Source: Paenibacillus sp. G2S3
GTDB lineage: Bacteria > Bacillota > Bacilli > Paenibacillales > Paenibacillaceae
Assembly (NCBI RefSeq): GCF_030123105.1
Contig: NZ_CP126095.1
Coordinates: 4,588,001-4,652,000 of the forward strand
Direction of reading: 5' to 3'
Length of the DNA: 64,000 nucleotides
The position numbers and the translations under genes are program-made. Of this stretch, positions 52,462 through 61,679 are shown piece after piece (positions within the stretch are counted from its first letter, which is position 1; each line of letters opens with the position of its first letter). The notes beneath the pieces are model-generated. The model saw nothing but the letters and a program-made list of their open reading frames with translations, was not told the DNA's origin and did no database searches.

Positions 52462-53333
52462 TATTTGAAATGCACCACCAAGTCAATCAAAGTGAAAGAG
52501 AACACCACGATGCTCAGCACGCCGTTCATAGTGAAAAAAGCTGTCTGCAAACGACTAAGGTCACTCGGAGATACAATATAATGCTCATAAAAAAGAATAA
52601 TATAAGCGAGAATCATACCTGCCACATACCACCAGCTTAAATCCGTCAAAAACAACAGCGATACGAATCCAATCGCCGTGAGAATGTGAAACACGCGAGC
52701 AATAACGAGCGCACCTTGGACCCCAAACCGTACCGGAATGGAGTTTAAGCCCTCTTTAATATCAAACTCAACATCCTGACAAGAGTATATAACATCAAAA
52801 CCAGCAGTCCAAAACACAATTGTGAAGTAAAATACCATTGAAGTCCAATTCACACTTCCGGTTACAGCTACCCAGCCGCCCAGTGGCGCAAGCGCAATGG
52901 TGAGGCCGAGGATAAGATGGCATGCCCATGTAAAGCGCTTAGTGAATGAATAAATTACAAGTAGGAATACAGCGATAGGTAAAAGCTTAGCTGATAAAGG
53001 ATTCAATTTAAAGGCTGCCCAAAAGAGCAAGAAAAATGAAATGCCAATAAATATAACAACTTCACCGATCTTGAGTAACCCTGCAGGAATCGCTCTTCCA
53101 GCTGTGCGTGGATTCTTGGCATCACTAATTCGGTCTATCAATCGATTCAATCCCATAGCTGCACTGCGAGCTCCAAACATGGCGATTACAATCCAGCCAA
53201 TTTGGCTCCAGGATGGAAGGCTATCATTCATGACAACAGATCCCAGTAAAGCACCCATAAAAGCAAAAGGTAAAGCAAATACTGTATGCTCAAACTTAAT
53301 CATTTGCAAAAAGATACCGATTTTCTTAAACAT
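52461..53333 (-). CDS. mqnP: UbiA-type prenyltransferase (probable MqnP)
   Basis: 290 residues and about eight to nine membrane helices. The two aspartate motifs NRLIDRISDAKNPRT (about 66-80) and DVIYSCQDVEFD (about 190-201) bind the prenyl diphosphate. It attaches the heptaprenyl chain to the aromatic head group. Because its neighbours are mqnA and ubiX, I name it MqnP rather than MenA. The start at 53333 follows AAGGAGAACGGGA and overlaps menG by eight bases. Confidence 0.85.
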   Translation of the reverse strand: MFKKIGIFLQMIKFEHTVFALPFAFMGALLGSVVMNDSLPSWSQIGWIVIAMFGARSAAMGLNRLIDRISDAKNPRTAGRAIPAGLLKIGEVVIFIGISFFLLFWAAFKLNPLSAKLLPIAVFLLVIYSFTKRFTWACHLILGLTIALAPLGGWVAVTGSVNWTSMVFYFTIVFWTAGFDVIYSCQDVEFDIKEGLNSIPVRFGVQGALVIARVFHILTAIGFVSLLFLTDLSWWYVAGMILAYIILFYEHYIVSPSDLSRLQTAFFTMNGVLSIVVFSFTLIDLVVHFK

Positions 53334-54078
53334 TCCCGTTCTCCTTGAGCCCAATATGTAATGCCGCGATGCCTCCGGTCAAGGGGAAGGATTCCACTTT
53401 TTGAAGTCCGGTTTCACGGAAAATAGTAGCTAGCTGCTCCCGGTCAGGGAACATTGCCAGTGATTCTGGTAGCCATTTGTATTGCTCGTACCTTTTCGCG
53501 AATAACTTACCAAGCAGTGGAAGTACGCGCTGGAAATAAAAGAAATATACACCTTTAAACGGCTGTTTCATTGGCTTGGATAGCTCCAAACATACAACCA
53601 TCCCACCAGGTTTTACTACCCTCTTCATTTCGTTAAGCACTTGAACAGGATCTGGCACATTGCGTAGTCCAAATCCAATCGTTGCATAATCAAATGCATT
53701 GTCTTCAAAAGGAAGCTCCATAGCATTGCCTTGCACTAGCGAAATACGGTTTTGAAGTTTGCGCCCTTCAACCTTACGGCGTCCTACTTCAAGCATACCA
53801 GCACTGAAATCCAGTCCGATCACATTGCCAGTCTGTGAGGCTTCCGCCAAAGCGATACTCCAATCACAGGTTCCACAACATAGGTCAACGGCCGAATCCC
53901 CGCGCTTCATCCCCATCTTCTTCATCGTGAATTTACGCCAAGCCTTGTGGCGGCGAAAGCTCAGGATGTCATTCATCAAATCGTATTTTCCGGCAATACT
54001 TTCAAACACGGAATGCACAAACTGCTCTTTTGGTTTGCTGTTGTCACCCACAGCAGTTGTCGTCTTTTCCATAGTCAT
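53326..54078 (-). CDS. menG: Demethylmenaquinone methyltransferase
   Basis: 250 residues of a class I methyltransferase (UbiE/MenG). SIAGKYDLMNDILSFRRHKAW (abridged KYDLMNDILSFRRHKAW, about 31-47), VDLCCGTCDWSIALAEA (near 63), GLDFSAGMLEVGRRK, GFGLRNVPDP and CLELSKP are diagnostic. It performs the final C-methylation. It starts three bases after hepS ends. Confidence 0.95.
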   Translation of the reverse strand: MTMEKTTTAVGDNSKPKEQFVHSVFESIAGKYDLMNDILSFRRHKAWRKFTMKKMGMKRGDSAVDLCCGTCDWSIALAEASQTGNVIGLDFSAGMLEVGRRKVEGRKLQNRISLVQGNAMELPFEDNAFDYATIGFGLRNVPDPVQVLNEMKRVVKPGGMVVCLELSKPMKQPFKGVYFFYFQRVLPLLGKLFAKRYEQYKWLPESLAMFPDREQLATIFRETGLQKVESFPLTGGIAALHIGLKENGNV

Positions 54079-54081
54079 CCA

Positions 54082-54951
54082 TTAACCCTCCACGGCTGCT
54101 TGTCCTGAGACCTTCATCTGCAGGAGAAAACGATCTAGCGCGATTTCTAGCTCTCTAAGCAAACTCTCGTCTTTAACGCTTTGTAATAGTCCCTGAATAG
54201 ACTGAAGCGATTGATGAAGCTTGTCCGTCAGTTGAGAATCACATTTATATTTCATTTTTAACATCTTCCATTCCTTCTGATCAAGGTTCAGGTCTTGAAG
54301 CTGCTTGCGCTCTTCCTCCGTCGCCGTCTCCATCATCTTCCAATAGCAATAGCCATTCCCTGCATTCGCAGGATCATCACTACGGAGGAGCTCAAGAGCA
54401 ACGGTCTCGCACTGACTGAATTCTGCCAGCAGTTTCTCCCACAGCTCCACTAAGGAGTTCTCAATCATAGGCGTAAAAGAAAGGAACAGCCGCATATTCA
54501 GCTGTACCATGTGCCGCAAATATTGTTCAGCCGAAAGGCGTATGCCTCTCATCTTCACGTAGAGATTCGCTTTCAAGACATTGAAATCTGCAATTGCCTT
54601 ACTCAAGATTCCAATCATCTCGATCTGATCACTCTTTGCAAGCAAATGGTAAAACCAGCTACTGAAGTAATCACCAGCTAGTACCTTCAGTTGACGGGAA
54701 CGCATAGGATCTCCACCCCGTCTATCATTCGAACGGTCAATGACCTCATGAGTGTCCAGACCTAGTTGTACAAGTGCTGTCACAAGCGTGTACAACTCTC
54801 CAGCACTTCCTTTTGCAGAAGAAGCGTGATTTAGAAAAATATATAACAAATGACCCCGGCCATCAGAAAACGGCGGCAAATCCGTATGCTTCTGAATCAT
54901 GTCGTAGTCGGTGTAGGGTTTTGCCAGTTGCGGTATGCAGTACGGTTTCAT
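54082..54951 (-). CDS. hepS: Heptaprenyl diphosphate synthase component I
   Basis: 289 residues, helical, non-catalytic partner that sets product length. Recognised by length, position and patterns such as HLLYIFLNHASSAKGSAGEL (about 33-52), THEVIDRSNDRRGGDPMRSR and VLAGDYFSSWFYHLLAKSD. The ATG at 54951 (MKPYCIPQLA) follows GGAGGCTGAA. Longer readings up to 55035 are possible but lack a better ribosome binding site. Confidence 0.88.
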   Translation of the reverse strand: MKPYCIPQLAKPYTDYDMIQKHTDLPPFSDGRGHLLYIFLNHASSAKGSAGELYTLVTALVQLGLDTHEVIDRSNDRRGGDPMRSRQLKVLAGDYFSSWFYHLLAKSDQIEMIGILSKAIADFNVLKANLYVKMRGIRLSAEQYLRHMVQLNMRLFLSFTPMIENSLVELWEKLLAEFSQCETVALELLRSDDPANAGNGYCYWKMMETATEEERKQLQDLNLDQKEWKMLKMKYKCDSQLTDKLHQSLQSIQGLLQSVKDESLLRELEIALDRFLLQMKVSGQAAVEG

Positions 54952-55065
54952 TTCAGCCTCCGAAGCCATTGACATAATAATAATTCGTTTGTTCACAATC
55001 TTGTCTATTATATCACATGTTTTTTTGTCACGCACTGTGGTACGCCTGAGTTTCTTTTAATCCAT

Positions 55066-55608
55066 TTAAGGATAAATGAACTGTTTCTTCCAAAGCTCGG
55101 TTTCACTAATACGGAAGCCCGTTTTGAGCCGATCCGATATAGGAAGATTACCCGCAGACTGAAGTTCATCTTGCAGCGAATAAGACCACTCCGAACGTCT
55201 GATATCCCCAGCTAACAGCAGTCGGCGGCTACCAAGCCATTTATCTTCTACCACAATGCGAAGTAGAAGTTGATCCACATTCGAGGTTTCTTGAATAGCA
55301 AAGGAAATGGCCTGAGCCATATTTTGATAGAGTTCCTCAGGTTCATGATCATTCCCGTTCACTTTCAGGTCTAGTGACAGAACATGGTCTTCCCAGCCTA
55401 CGCTATCTATGGATAAGGTCAACGGAAGTGCGCCCAGAACATCAACAAGATTGGCATTGTCAAGCACTGTGTTATGGCTGCCAGTAAAAGTCTCCACTGT
55501 TCCATTTCTCTGCTGTACAGATGAGTCTAAGTCTGCCAGTTTCGGCAAAATAATAGCAGAGGTCGCAGTCAAGAGTAATGCGGCACCGATCAACCAGGCT
55601 TTGTTCAT
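55066..55608 (-). CDS. Hypothetical membrane-anchored or secreted protein
   Basis: 180 residues. An N-terminal hydrophobic segment (about 4-22, WLIGAALLLTATSAIILP) is a signal anchor or signal peptide. The rest is a mixed alpha/beta domain with no motif I can name (WEDHVLSLDLKVNG, LRIVVEDKWLG). It starts with ATG at 55608 behind AAGGGGGGC, between the mtrB terminator and hepS. It is probably transcribed with the hep-mqn cluster, but no promoter was evident. Confidence 0.65.
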   Translation of the reverse strand: MNKAWLIGAALLLTATSAIILPKLADLDSSVQQRNGTVETFTGSHNTVLDNANLVDVLGALPLTLSIDSVGWEDHVLSLDLKVNGNDHEPEELYQNMAQAISFAIQETSNVDQLLLRIVVEDKWLGSRRLLLAGDIRRSEWSYSLQDELQSAGNLPISDRLKTGFRISETELWKKQFIYP

Positions 55609-55676
55609 GGACACGCCCCCCTTATCCATAGTACCCACTTTTTTTGTGGATATGATCATTCACCCTTACTATATTT

Positions 55677-55703
55677 TGAAAAAAAGCAGGCTATGCCTGC
55701 TTT
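55677..55703 (-). terminator. Rho-independent terminator after mtrB
   Basis: AAAGCAGGC and GCCTGCTTT are perfect inverses with ATA between them, followed by TTTTC on the minus strand. It directly follows the mtrB stop codon. Confidence 0.92.
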
Positions 55704-55952
55704 TCAGCTTTCACTTTCCAATTGTCCATGTTTCGTTAAAATTTCAGCTTTACCGCGGATTTTCATCGCTGAGGTATGATCGGTAAATTGGGCAATCAAC
55801 ACCTCACCCTTGTCTAACTTCTCTGTATGATGAAAGCGTGTATCCGTACCTCTAGTTAGTCCAATAACTTGAACGCCATTCTCTTTGGCCTTAACCACAA
55901 TATAATCGCTACCTGTCGGAAGCGGATTTTCGCTCGTATTTTTATCCGTCAT
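55704..55952 (-). CDS. mtrB: Tryptophan RNA-binding attenuation protein (TRAP)
   Basis: 82 residues. [20 protein letters not shown] and [20 protein letters not shown], with [16 protein letters not shown], are nearly identical to B. subtilis TRAP, including the RNA-contacting Lys and Arg of KIRGKAE and the Thr/His residues that bind tryptophan. The first ten residues are a short extension. The 11-mer ring binds GAG/UAG triplets when tryptophan is bound. The trp leader at 45425-45492 is its evident target. In B. subtilis folE (mtrA) lies beside it, but here hbs does. Confidence 0.96.
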   Translation of the reverse strand: MTDKNTSENPLPTGSDYIVVKAKENGVQVIGLTRGTDTRFHHTEKLDKGEVLIAQFTDHTSAMKIRGKAEILTKHGQLESES

Positions 55953-55996
55953 GGCTGATCCTCCTCAAAACCTAATTGTACAACCCATGCTATTCC

Positions 55997-56027
55997 AAAA
56001 AACAAATGCCGCCTTGGAGGGCGGCAT
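55997..56027 (-). terminator. Rho-independent terminator after hbs
   Basis: ATGCCGCC and GGCGGCAT pair around six bases on the minus strand and are followed by TTGTTTTTT. Confidence 0.92.
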
Positions 56028-56070
56028 AGTTGTTACTTAAAAAGACTATGGGATTGATATGTAGAAATCT

Positions 56071-56343
56071 TTATTTGATTCCGTCTTTCAGCGCCTTACC
56101 AGGTTTGAATGCTGGTACCTTGCTTGCAGGAATTTCGATTTCTTCACCAGTTTGTGGGTTACGGCCTTTACGTGCGGAACGTTCACGCACTTCAAAGTTT
56201 CCGAATCCAACCAGTTGTACTTTATCACCGCTTTGCAGCGCTTCTGTAATTGCTTCGAAAACCGCATCTACAGCTTTAGTAGCATCCTTCTTGGGAAGTT
56301 CAGTTGCTTCTGTAACTACATTGATCAAATCAGATTTATTCAT
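56071..56343 (-). CDS. hbs: DNA-binding protein HU
   Basis: 90 residues. [40 protein letters not shown] and [20 protein letters not shown] are the standard HU dimerisation and DNA-arm sequences. An abundant nucleoid protein. The ATG follows GGGAGGTGAG. A leader of up to 150 bases and two candidate promoters lie upstream. It is followed by its own terminator. Confidence 0.97.
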   Translation of the reverse strand: MNKSDLINVVTEATELPKKDATKAVDAVFEAITEALQSGDKVQLVGFGNFEVRERSARKGRNPQTGEEIEIPASKVPAFKPGKALKDGIK

Positions 56344-56374
56344 GTTTTCTCACCTCCCTGAGTAAATTTCCGGT

Positions 56375-56403
56375 ATCATACACTGTTTCCGTTTAAACGT
56401 AAA
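56375..56403 (-). promoter_or_regulatory. Proximal candidate promoter of hbs
   Basis: TTTACG and TATGAT are 17 bases apart on the minus strand, about 30 bases before the hbs start codon. Confidence 0.45.
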
Positions 56404-56470
56404 ATATACGTGATAATCCCGTTTATTGCTGAACACTGGCGCCCACAGACCTTGAAGCGCAACAAACTTA

Positions 56471-56499
56471 TAGTAATACAGCCCATCCATAAATTCAAG
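56471..56499 (-). promoter_or_regulatory. Distal candidate promoter of hbs
   Basis: TTGAAT and TACTAT are 17 bases apart on the minus strand. B. subtilis hbs also has more than one promoter. The remaining bases of the 56344-56671 gap show nothing else I can support. Confidence 0.45.
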
Positions 56500-56671
56500 C
56501 AGTTAGACAAAAAAGGAGTAGAAATTATCATCTACACTTGCACAAACATCCAATTCGCATCTAATTTTATAGACCTATATGACCAGGATAATTCTTCTTT
56601 TCAGAAAAAAAATTGAGTCAGATTCACCGTTATTATAGGAACTAGGAATCAAGTTTCATAATTTTTACGCA

Positions 56672-56702
56672 TAAAAAGAGTGGGATCTCTCCCACTCTTC
56701 CA
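56672..56702 (-). terminator. Rho-independent terminator after spoIVA
   Basis: AAGAGTGGG and CCCACTCTT pair around a short loop on the minus strand and continue as TTTTATG. Confidence 0.92.
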
Positions 56703-56719
56703 TTCCGCTTAAATTTAGG

Positions 56720-58198
56720 TTAGAGAATAATTGCAATAAGTCCGCCTGAGCCTTCATTGATGATGCGACCAAGCGTTTCTTGCAATTTGTAGCGCGCATT
56801 GTCAGGCATCATTGCGATCTTGCCTTGAATACCTTCCCTCACAATGGAATGCAAGGAGCGCCCAAAAATATCGGATTCCCAAATCTTAATCGGGTCATTC
56901 TCGAAATCCTGCATCAGATAGCGAACCAACTCTTCACTTTGCTTCTCTGTACCAATGATTGGTGAGAATTCAGATTCAACATCAACACGAATCATATGAA
57001 TAGATGGTGCGGTAGCCTTTAAGCGAACCCCGAAGCGAGAGCCTTGACGAATCAGCTCTGGTTCATCGAGAGCCATTTCAGCCAACGAAGGAGCAGCAAT
57101 ACCATAACCGGTAGTCTTGACCATTTCTAAAGCTTCCGAGAAACGATCGTACTCCCTTTTCGCATGTGAGAATTCCTGCATCAGCTGGAGCAAGTGATCC
57201 TTGCCGCGGATCTCAACCCCTACTACCTCCATCAGAACCTGATCATATAGCTCTTCTGGGGCATACAGATCGATCTCTGCTACACCCTGACCCATGTTCA
57301 TACCACTTAGGCCAGCTTTATCGATAAAATCATACTCTGTGAACTGAGCTACGAGGCGGTCAACATCCCGCAAGCGGCGAATGTCTTTTACCGTATCGCG
57401 AACGGAGTTCTCATAGCTACTACGCAGCCAGTGATTCTCTCCAAGCACCATAACCCAGCTTGGCAAGTTCACATTCACTTCATGAACTGGGAATTCGTAC
57501 AATACTTCACGCAGTACACCTGTTACATCCTCTTCGGTCATGTTTGCCGCGCTAAGCGTCATGACAGGGATATCGTATTTGATGGCTAGCTCGTTGCGGA
57601 GCTGCTGTGCTTCCTCACTGCGTGGCCGAGTGGAGTTAATGACCAGTACAAATGGCTTACCCACTTCCTTCAGCTCCGCAATGACTCGCTCTTCAGAGTC
57701 CACGTACGAGTTCCGCGGAATTTCTGCAATCGTACCATCTGTTGTTACTACAACACCTAGCGTTGAATGCTCCTGGATGACCTTACGGGTCCCAATCTCT
57801 GCCGCTTCCTGGAAAGGAATTGGCTCCTCAAACCAAGGTGTAGAGATCATTCGTGGTCCATTCTCATCCTCGTAGCCTTTAGCGCCTTCTACAGCGTAAC
57901 CCACACAGTCTACCAGTCGAACGTTAACCTCAAGCCCTTCCGCAACCTTGATTTGGACTGCGTTGTTAGGCACGAACTTAGGTTCAGTGGTCATAATTGT
58001 TTTGCCTGCTGCGCTTTGCGGAAGCTCATCCACAGCTCTTACTCGATCTGCCTCATTCGTGATGTTAGGCAGGACAATTGTTTCCATGAAGCGCTTGATA
58101 AATGTCGATTTCCCCGTGCGAACCGCGCCGACGACGCCAAGATAAATGTCTCCGCCGGTACGCTCGGCAATGTCCTTGAAAATATCCACTTTTTCCAA
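56720..58198 (-). CDS. spoIVA: Stage IV sporulation protein A (spore coat base ATPase)
   Basis: 492 residues, identical in length to the B. subtilis protein when the TTG at 58198 is used. GGAGGGG lies nine bases before that TTG, and the next residues EKVDIFKDIAERTGGDIYLG match. SpoIVA polymerises on the forespore surface using ATP. Walker A GAVRTGKST is at about 24-32, followed by the Walker B/sensor region VRLVDCVGYAVEGAKGYED (short of full), and the C-terminal anchoring domain is complete to GSGGLIAIIL. Expected to be SigE-dependent in the mother cell. Confidence 0.97.
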   Translation of the reverse strand: MEKVDIFKDIAERTGGDIYLGVVGAVRTGKSTFIKRFMETIVLPNITNEADRVRAVDELPQSAAGKTIMTTEPKFVPNNAVQIKVAEGLEVNVRLVDCVGYAVEGAKGYEDENGPRMISTPWFEEPIPFQEAAEIGTRKVIQEHSTLGVVVTTDGTIAEIPRNSYVDSEERVIAELKEVGKPFVLVINSTRPRSEEAQQLRNELAIKYDIPVMTLSAANMTEEDVTGVLREVLYEFPVHEVNVNLPSWVMVLGENHWLRSSYENSVRDTVKDIRRLRDVDRLVAQFTEYDFIDKAGLSGMNMGQGVAEIDLYAPEELYDQVLMEVVGVEIRGKDHLLQLMQEFSHAKREYDRFSEALEMVKTTGYGIAAPSLAEMALDEPELIRQGSRFGVRLKATAPSIHMIRVDVESEFSPIIGTEKQSEELVRYLMQDFENDPIKIWESDIFGRSLHSIVREGIQGKIAMMPDNARYKLQETLGRIINEGSGGLIAIIL

Positions 58199-58216
58199 AA
58201 GAGATCCCCTCCTCAT

Positions 58217-58540
58217 ATTACTCCGAAGAAAAAATGCCTGAAGAGCATCGACTTCGCGTTCCGCCGGTAATCTGACCCTTGCAGGACATCAACCGGACTT
58301 ATCGTATGCCCGCCCGAAGCCTAGCTGCTTTCGACCGGGACGTACTTGCCCCGCGCTAAACTCCGAATGCTCGGACATGCATTTGGACTAGTATCATCAT
58401 ATGTATCCGGAACGAATTTATGACCCTTAATCGCGCATTTTGCAATGTAATTTCTAAAAATTAATTGTGCGCGCCGCAAGGCGTCGGACGCCCGGAAGCT
58501 TTCTCATCCATCATATGAGGTAGGATTCATTGATAGAACT
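58217..58540. other. Leader and gap upstream of spoIVA
   Basis: A 324-base non-coding stretch, locally GC-rich. On the minus strand GGTCATAAAT followed by CATATGAT (near 58395-58425) resembles a SigE promoter, which would give an mRNA leader of about 190 bases. Short inverted repeats such as GGCGTC-G-GACGCC near 58480 occur. No gene seen. Confidence 0.35.
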
Positions 58541-58568
58541 AACAAAATAGCCAGCTATAATAGCTGGC
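58541..58568 (-). terminator. Rho-independent terminator after the serine hydrolase
   Basis: GCCAGCTA and TAGCTGGC pair around three bases on the minus strand and run into TATTTTGTT. Confidence 0.85.
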
Positions 58569-58594
58569 CCAATCCATATATGCGTATCTACTCT

Positions 58595-60645
58595 CTATTT
58601 CAGTAGCTTAATACCAAATGAAGCTCCGGCATTCCCGGCAAATACAATATAGCCCTTAATAGGTAGTACAACCTCATTGTTACTACTAATGACCGTGTTA
58701 TTCACTAGGGCTCCCGTTTCATCGTATACTGTAAAAGCACCTTTTGCCGGCATCTTAACTACCATTTTCTTTCCAGCCGCTGTTTCGGGAACACTGAACC
58801 ATCTAGCATAACCATCAGCTTGTATCGTAGTTATCGACGATTTGCCTTTATAGAGCGGCTTCACTCCGTCCTCACTCATATACAAGGTTCCAGCCGCATT
58901 AAAGTACTCTATGCCCTCTTTGGCATAGAAAAGAGTATCAAATGTATCTCGGCCCGCGATGCCAGGAATTTGGTGCTGGCTCCGAGCCGTATTTGGACCT
59001 GTTATCTTCATACCTTTGAAATAACCTTCACTTGTCTGTATTGTTGGCCTAATCATGTTCATATAGGTGATGGAACTGAATTTCTCGCTGACTGGATAGT
59101 ATAACTTACCTTCTCTTTTTGCCCACGCATCTGCGGTTTGTTTATTCAGTGCTGCAACTTCCAATTTCTCCGCCTTGTATTCAGAATACGCAAGCTGGCC
59201 TAATTCAGGAACCGAAATATACTGGCTCATCCACAAATAAGTCCGTCCGTTGCTTTCCTTTACAAAATTAACCTTTGTGCTGCCTTCCTCATCAACAAAA
59301 GTTCCATCCGTGGTGTAAATAAATTTTTGTTCCGGAGCAGTCATTCCTGATAACAAGAGTTCCCCGTCCTTGATAGCTACCTTCCACTGATCGCCTAGAG
59401 TACTGTAATAACCTGCGTATTTCACAAGATCTTTTGGCATGTCAGCCTTAACTGGCTTGCCAAATGATTTATCCGGCTTGATTTCTTTAATTGCGCCCTT
59501 CTCTTTCATCGCCTGAAGGAGCAATTCACTTGCCAGCAGTTGATTAATTGAGGAGCTCCCGCCCGAGGTAATGACTGCTGCAGCCATATTCTGTACAGGA
59601 AGCACGACGAGGGAGGATTGATACATCTGTGTATCTCCTCCTTTAACAAGAGCTTTTATACCATAATCGTTAAAAGGGAATAATCGCACACTGTCCCAAC
59701 CAAGTCCGTAGTCAGCAGAATTATCCCCATCTTTGGGCCAAAATCCCTTTCTATACTCTTCTTGCTCCATGACCTGTACTGATTTGGTTGAGAGTACATC
59801 TGCTCGCTTCCCAGTAAAGATTTGCGAGAATCGGACCAAATCCTCCGCCGTAGAGTAGATTCCGCCTGTACCAATAGCATTGGTCGTCTCCGTTGGGAGC
59901 TGGCCCTTATATGCAGGAGAGTAAAGACCGGCAAATTTGCTTGAATCCACCTTATCTTGTGGCGTCATGGTATGGTTCATACCCAAAGGTACTGCAAAAT
60001 TGTGTTGAATGAATTCTGTGAAAGTCATTTTACTGACTCTTTCTACAAGAATCTCAGCCAGCGTGAATCCATCGTTGCAATAAACAGAGAAAGCTCCGGG
60101 CTCTGCCTTTAATCTCTGTGTAGACAAGTGCTCTAGCAGCGTATCGTGTACGTACGTATCTGGATCATCAAATAGAAATGCACTAGTTAAAGTCGAACCT
60201 TGAAAACCGGATGAATGATTCAACAACATGCGCGGAGTAATCTTTTTGTAACGTTCATCTTCCATCTTGAAATCCGTAATATATTGTACAACGGGAGTAT
60301 CGAGATTGATCTTACCTTCATCAACTAGTTTCATGACCGCTGACGCCGTAAACATTTTGCTCGTAGAGCCAATAACATAGATTGTTTCCTTCGTTAAAGG
60401 GATTTTTCCTTCTGCGTCGTTAAATCCACTTTGTCCCGATACTTTGATCACTCCATTGTCGATCAAGGCATACTGCACGCTGGTTATCCCATATTGTTCA
60501 GTAAAAAGCGCTGCTTTCTCAGAAGCGAGCTTCTCTAGCGTCTTAGAAGAAACCGTAGCTACGCTGCTGGAAGCCATCGCGCTTGTAGGAATAAGTGGGG
60601 TCAGGGCTAAGGCCGCTGCAAGCGTCCATATGATATTTTTTTCAT
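58595..60645 (-). CDS. Serine hydrolase (class C beta-lactamase/PBP family), signal peptide out of frame
   Basis: The long frame from the first in-frame ATG (60577) gives 660 residues. It carries the family catalytic set: STSK (71-74), YCN in FSVYCNDGF (near 160) and KGG in VKGGDTQ (near 310), followed by an extra beta-rich C-terminal part. A normal start exists at 60645 (ATG behind AAGGATG), but the tract after it has seven A residues and the frame closes soon after. With eight, the product would read MKKNIIWTLAAALALTPLIP and continue through SAMA into the mature protein, a textbook signal peptide. So the gene is frameshifted at its start, phase-variable, rescued by slippage, or has a sequence error. 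Substrate unknown; peptidase or esterase possible. Confidence 0.75.
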
Positions 60646-60837
60646 GTCAGCAACATCCTTTTGTCTCTAATTTTGAACGATTATGAATTATTCACGATTC
60701 ATCTCTAGCCTGAACTGAATCTCCTTTCTTACCTTCATTCTAGCAATCCAGTCTACGCGCCATTAAACTGAACCTTAATTCCATCTACGATTTATGTAAG
60801 ACAATTAAGCTTCTGTTAAGGCAATATCTGAACAACA
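60646..60837. other. Gap upstream of the serine hydrolase
   Basis: No gene. The ribosome binding site AAGGATG lies at the left edge. The rest is AT-rich and should hold the promoter, but no good consensus pair was seen. Confidence 0.4.
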
Positions 60838-60882
60838 CAAAAACGCCTAATCCTTCGGATATATAACCGAAGCTTAGACGCT
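60838..60882 (-). terminator. Rho-independent terminator after the YphF-like gene
   Basis: AGCGTCTAAGCTTCGG and CCGAAGGATTAGGCGT pair with two mismatches on the minus strand and run into TTTTTGTG. Confidence 0.85.
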
Positions 60883-60902
60883 CTTAAGCTTTAACTTTCA
60901 CT

Positions 60903-61649
60903 TCAACTAGGAGACTGCGGGACAGGCTGATTATTGATCCAAATATAAGGTAAGGACTTTACGGGTACGTAATACGAAGCCTGCTCCAGATTCAGTCGTA
61001 GGTCCTTATCCCCGTCATGTTCCCCACCATTCTTTTCAATGGCAGCTATAATATCAAAGACATAATCTACGTAGACCGTTCCAGCCTTGTCCATAATAAA
61101 ATCAAGAACCTGACCGGAATAGACGCTAGTTAATGATATGGAGCTTGTTCCTGCCTTCTTATGATCAATGGTGTAAAGTCCAGGATATAACTCATCAAGC
61201 ACGGGCAGAGAGCCGTCATGAGCTGATTTATAACGATTAATCTGACGCTGCACATCATTCACCTTCTGAACGGTCACAAGGTCCATTACCTTAACAACTG
61301 GATCGCTTTCCTCATTCAAAATAAGAAAATAAGCACTGCCTCCCTGTTCAAAAGCCGTAGCAGGAATATCATCCAAATATCCCTTGTTGTTCAGCTTACC
61401 CAGGTCTATACGGAACTTCTCATATCTTGGAGTAGTTTCATCCGCATTAAGAATCGGAAGCACACCTTCCTCCTGTTGATAGTCATCAACAGCGGATTGT
61501 ATCCGCTTAACACTTTCTCGATAATTAACGCTAGCTCGCTTCTCTTCCCCGGGATACAGACAACCCGAAAGCGTAAGAGCGATCGACACCACTACTAGAC
61601 AAAGTCTTGCTCCTGCCTTTAGTTTCTTCTTTCTTCGTAATAACTCCAA
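60903..61649 (-). CDS. Putative lipoprotein, YphF-like
   Basis: 248 residues. A lipoprotein signal peptide ends in LTLSGC, so Cys near 29 would be lipid-modified and the protein held on the outer face of the membrane. The mature part has repeats of helix and strand (YRESVKRIQSAVDDYQQEEG, DVQRQINRYKSAHDGSLP) in the style of type II secretion pseudopilin-like pieces. B. subtilis YphF, at the same place between spoIVA and yphE, is a similar-size lipoprotein of DUF3939. I choose TTG at 61649, because GGGAGGG lies six bases before it. Confidence 0.7.
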   Translation of the reverse strand: MELLRRKKKLKAGARLCLVVVSIALTLSGCLYPGEEKRASVNYRESVKRIQSAVDDYQQEEGVLPILNADETTPRYEKFRIDLGKLNNKGYLDDIPATAFEQGGSAYFLILNEESDPVVKVMDLVTVQKVNDVQRQINRYKSAHDGSLPVLDELYPGLYTIDHKKAGTSSISLTSVYSGQVLDFIMDKAGTVYVDYVFDIIAAIEKNGGEHDGDKDLRLNLEQASYYVPVKSLPYIWINNQPVPQSPS

Positions 61650-61679
61650 CCGAGTCCCTCCCACGGTGACAATCTAACT

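Noticed and set aside
56410..56616. A 68-codon plus-strand frame upstream of hbs
   Set aside because: No ribosome binding site, odd composition, and it overlaps candidate hbs promoters on the other strand.
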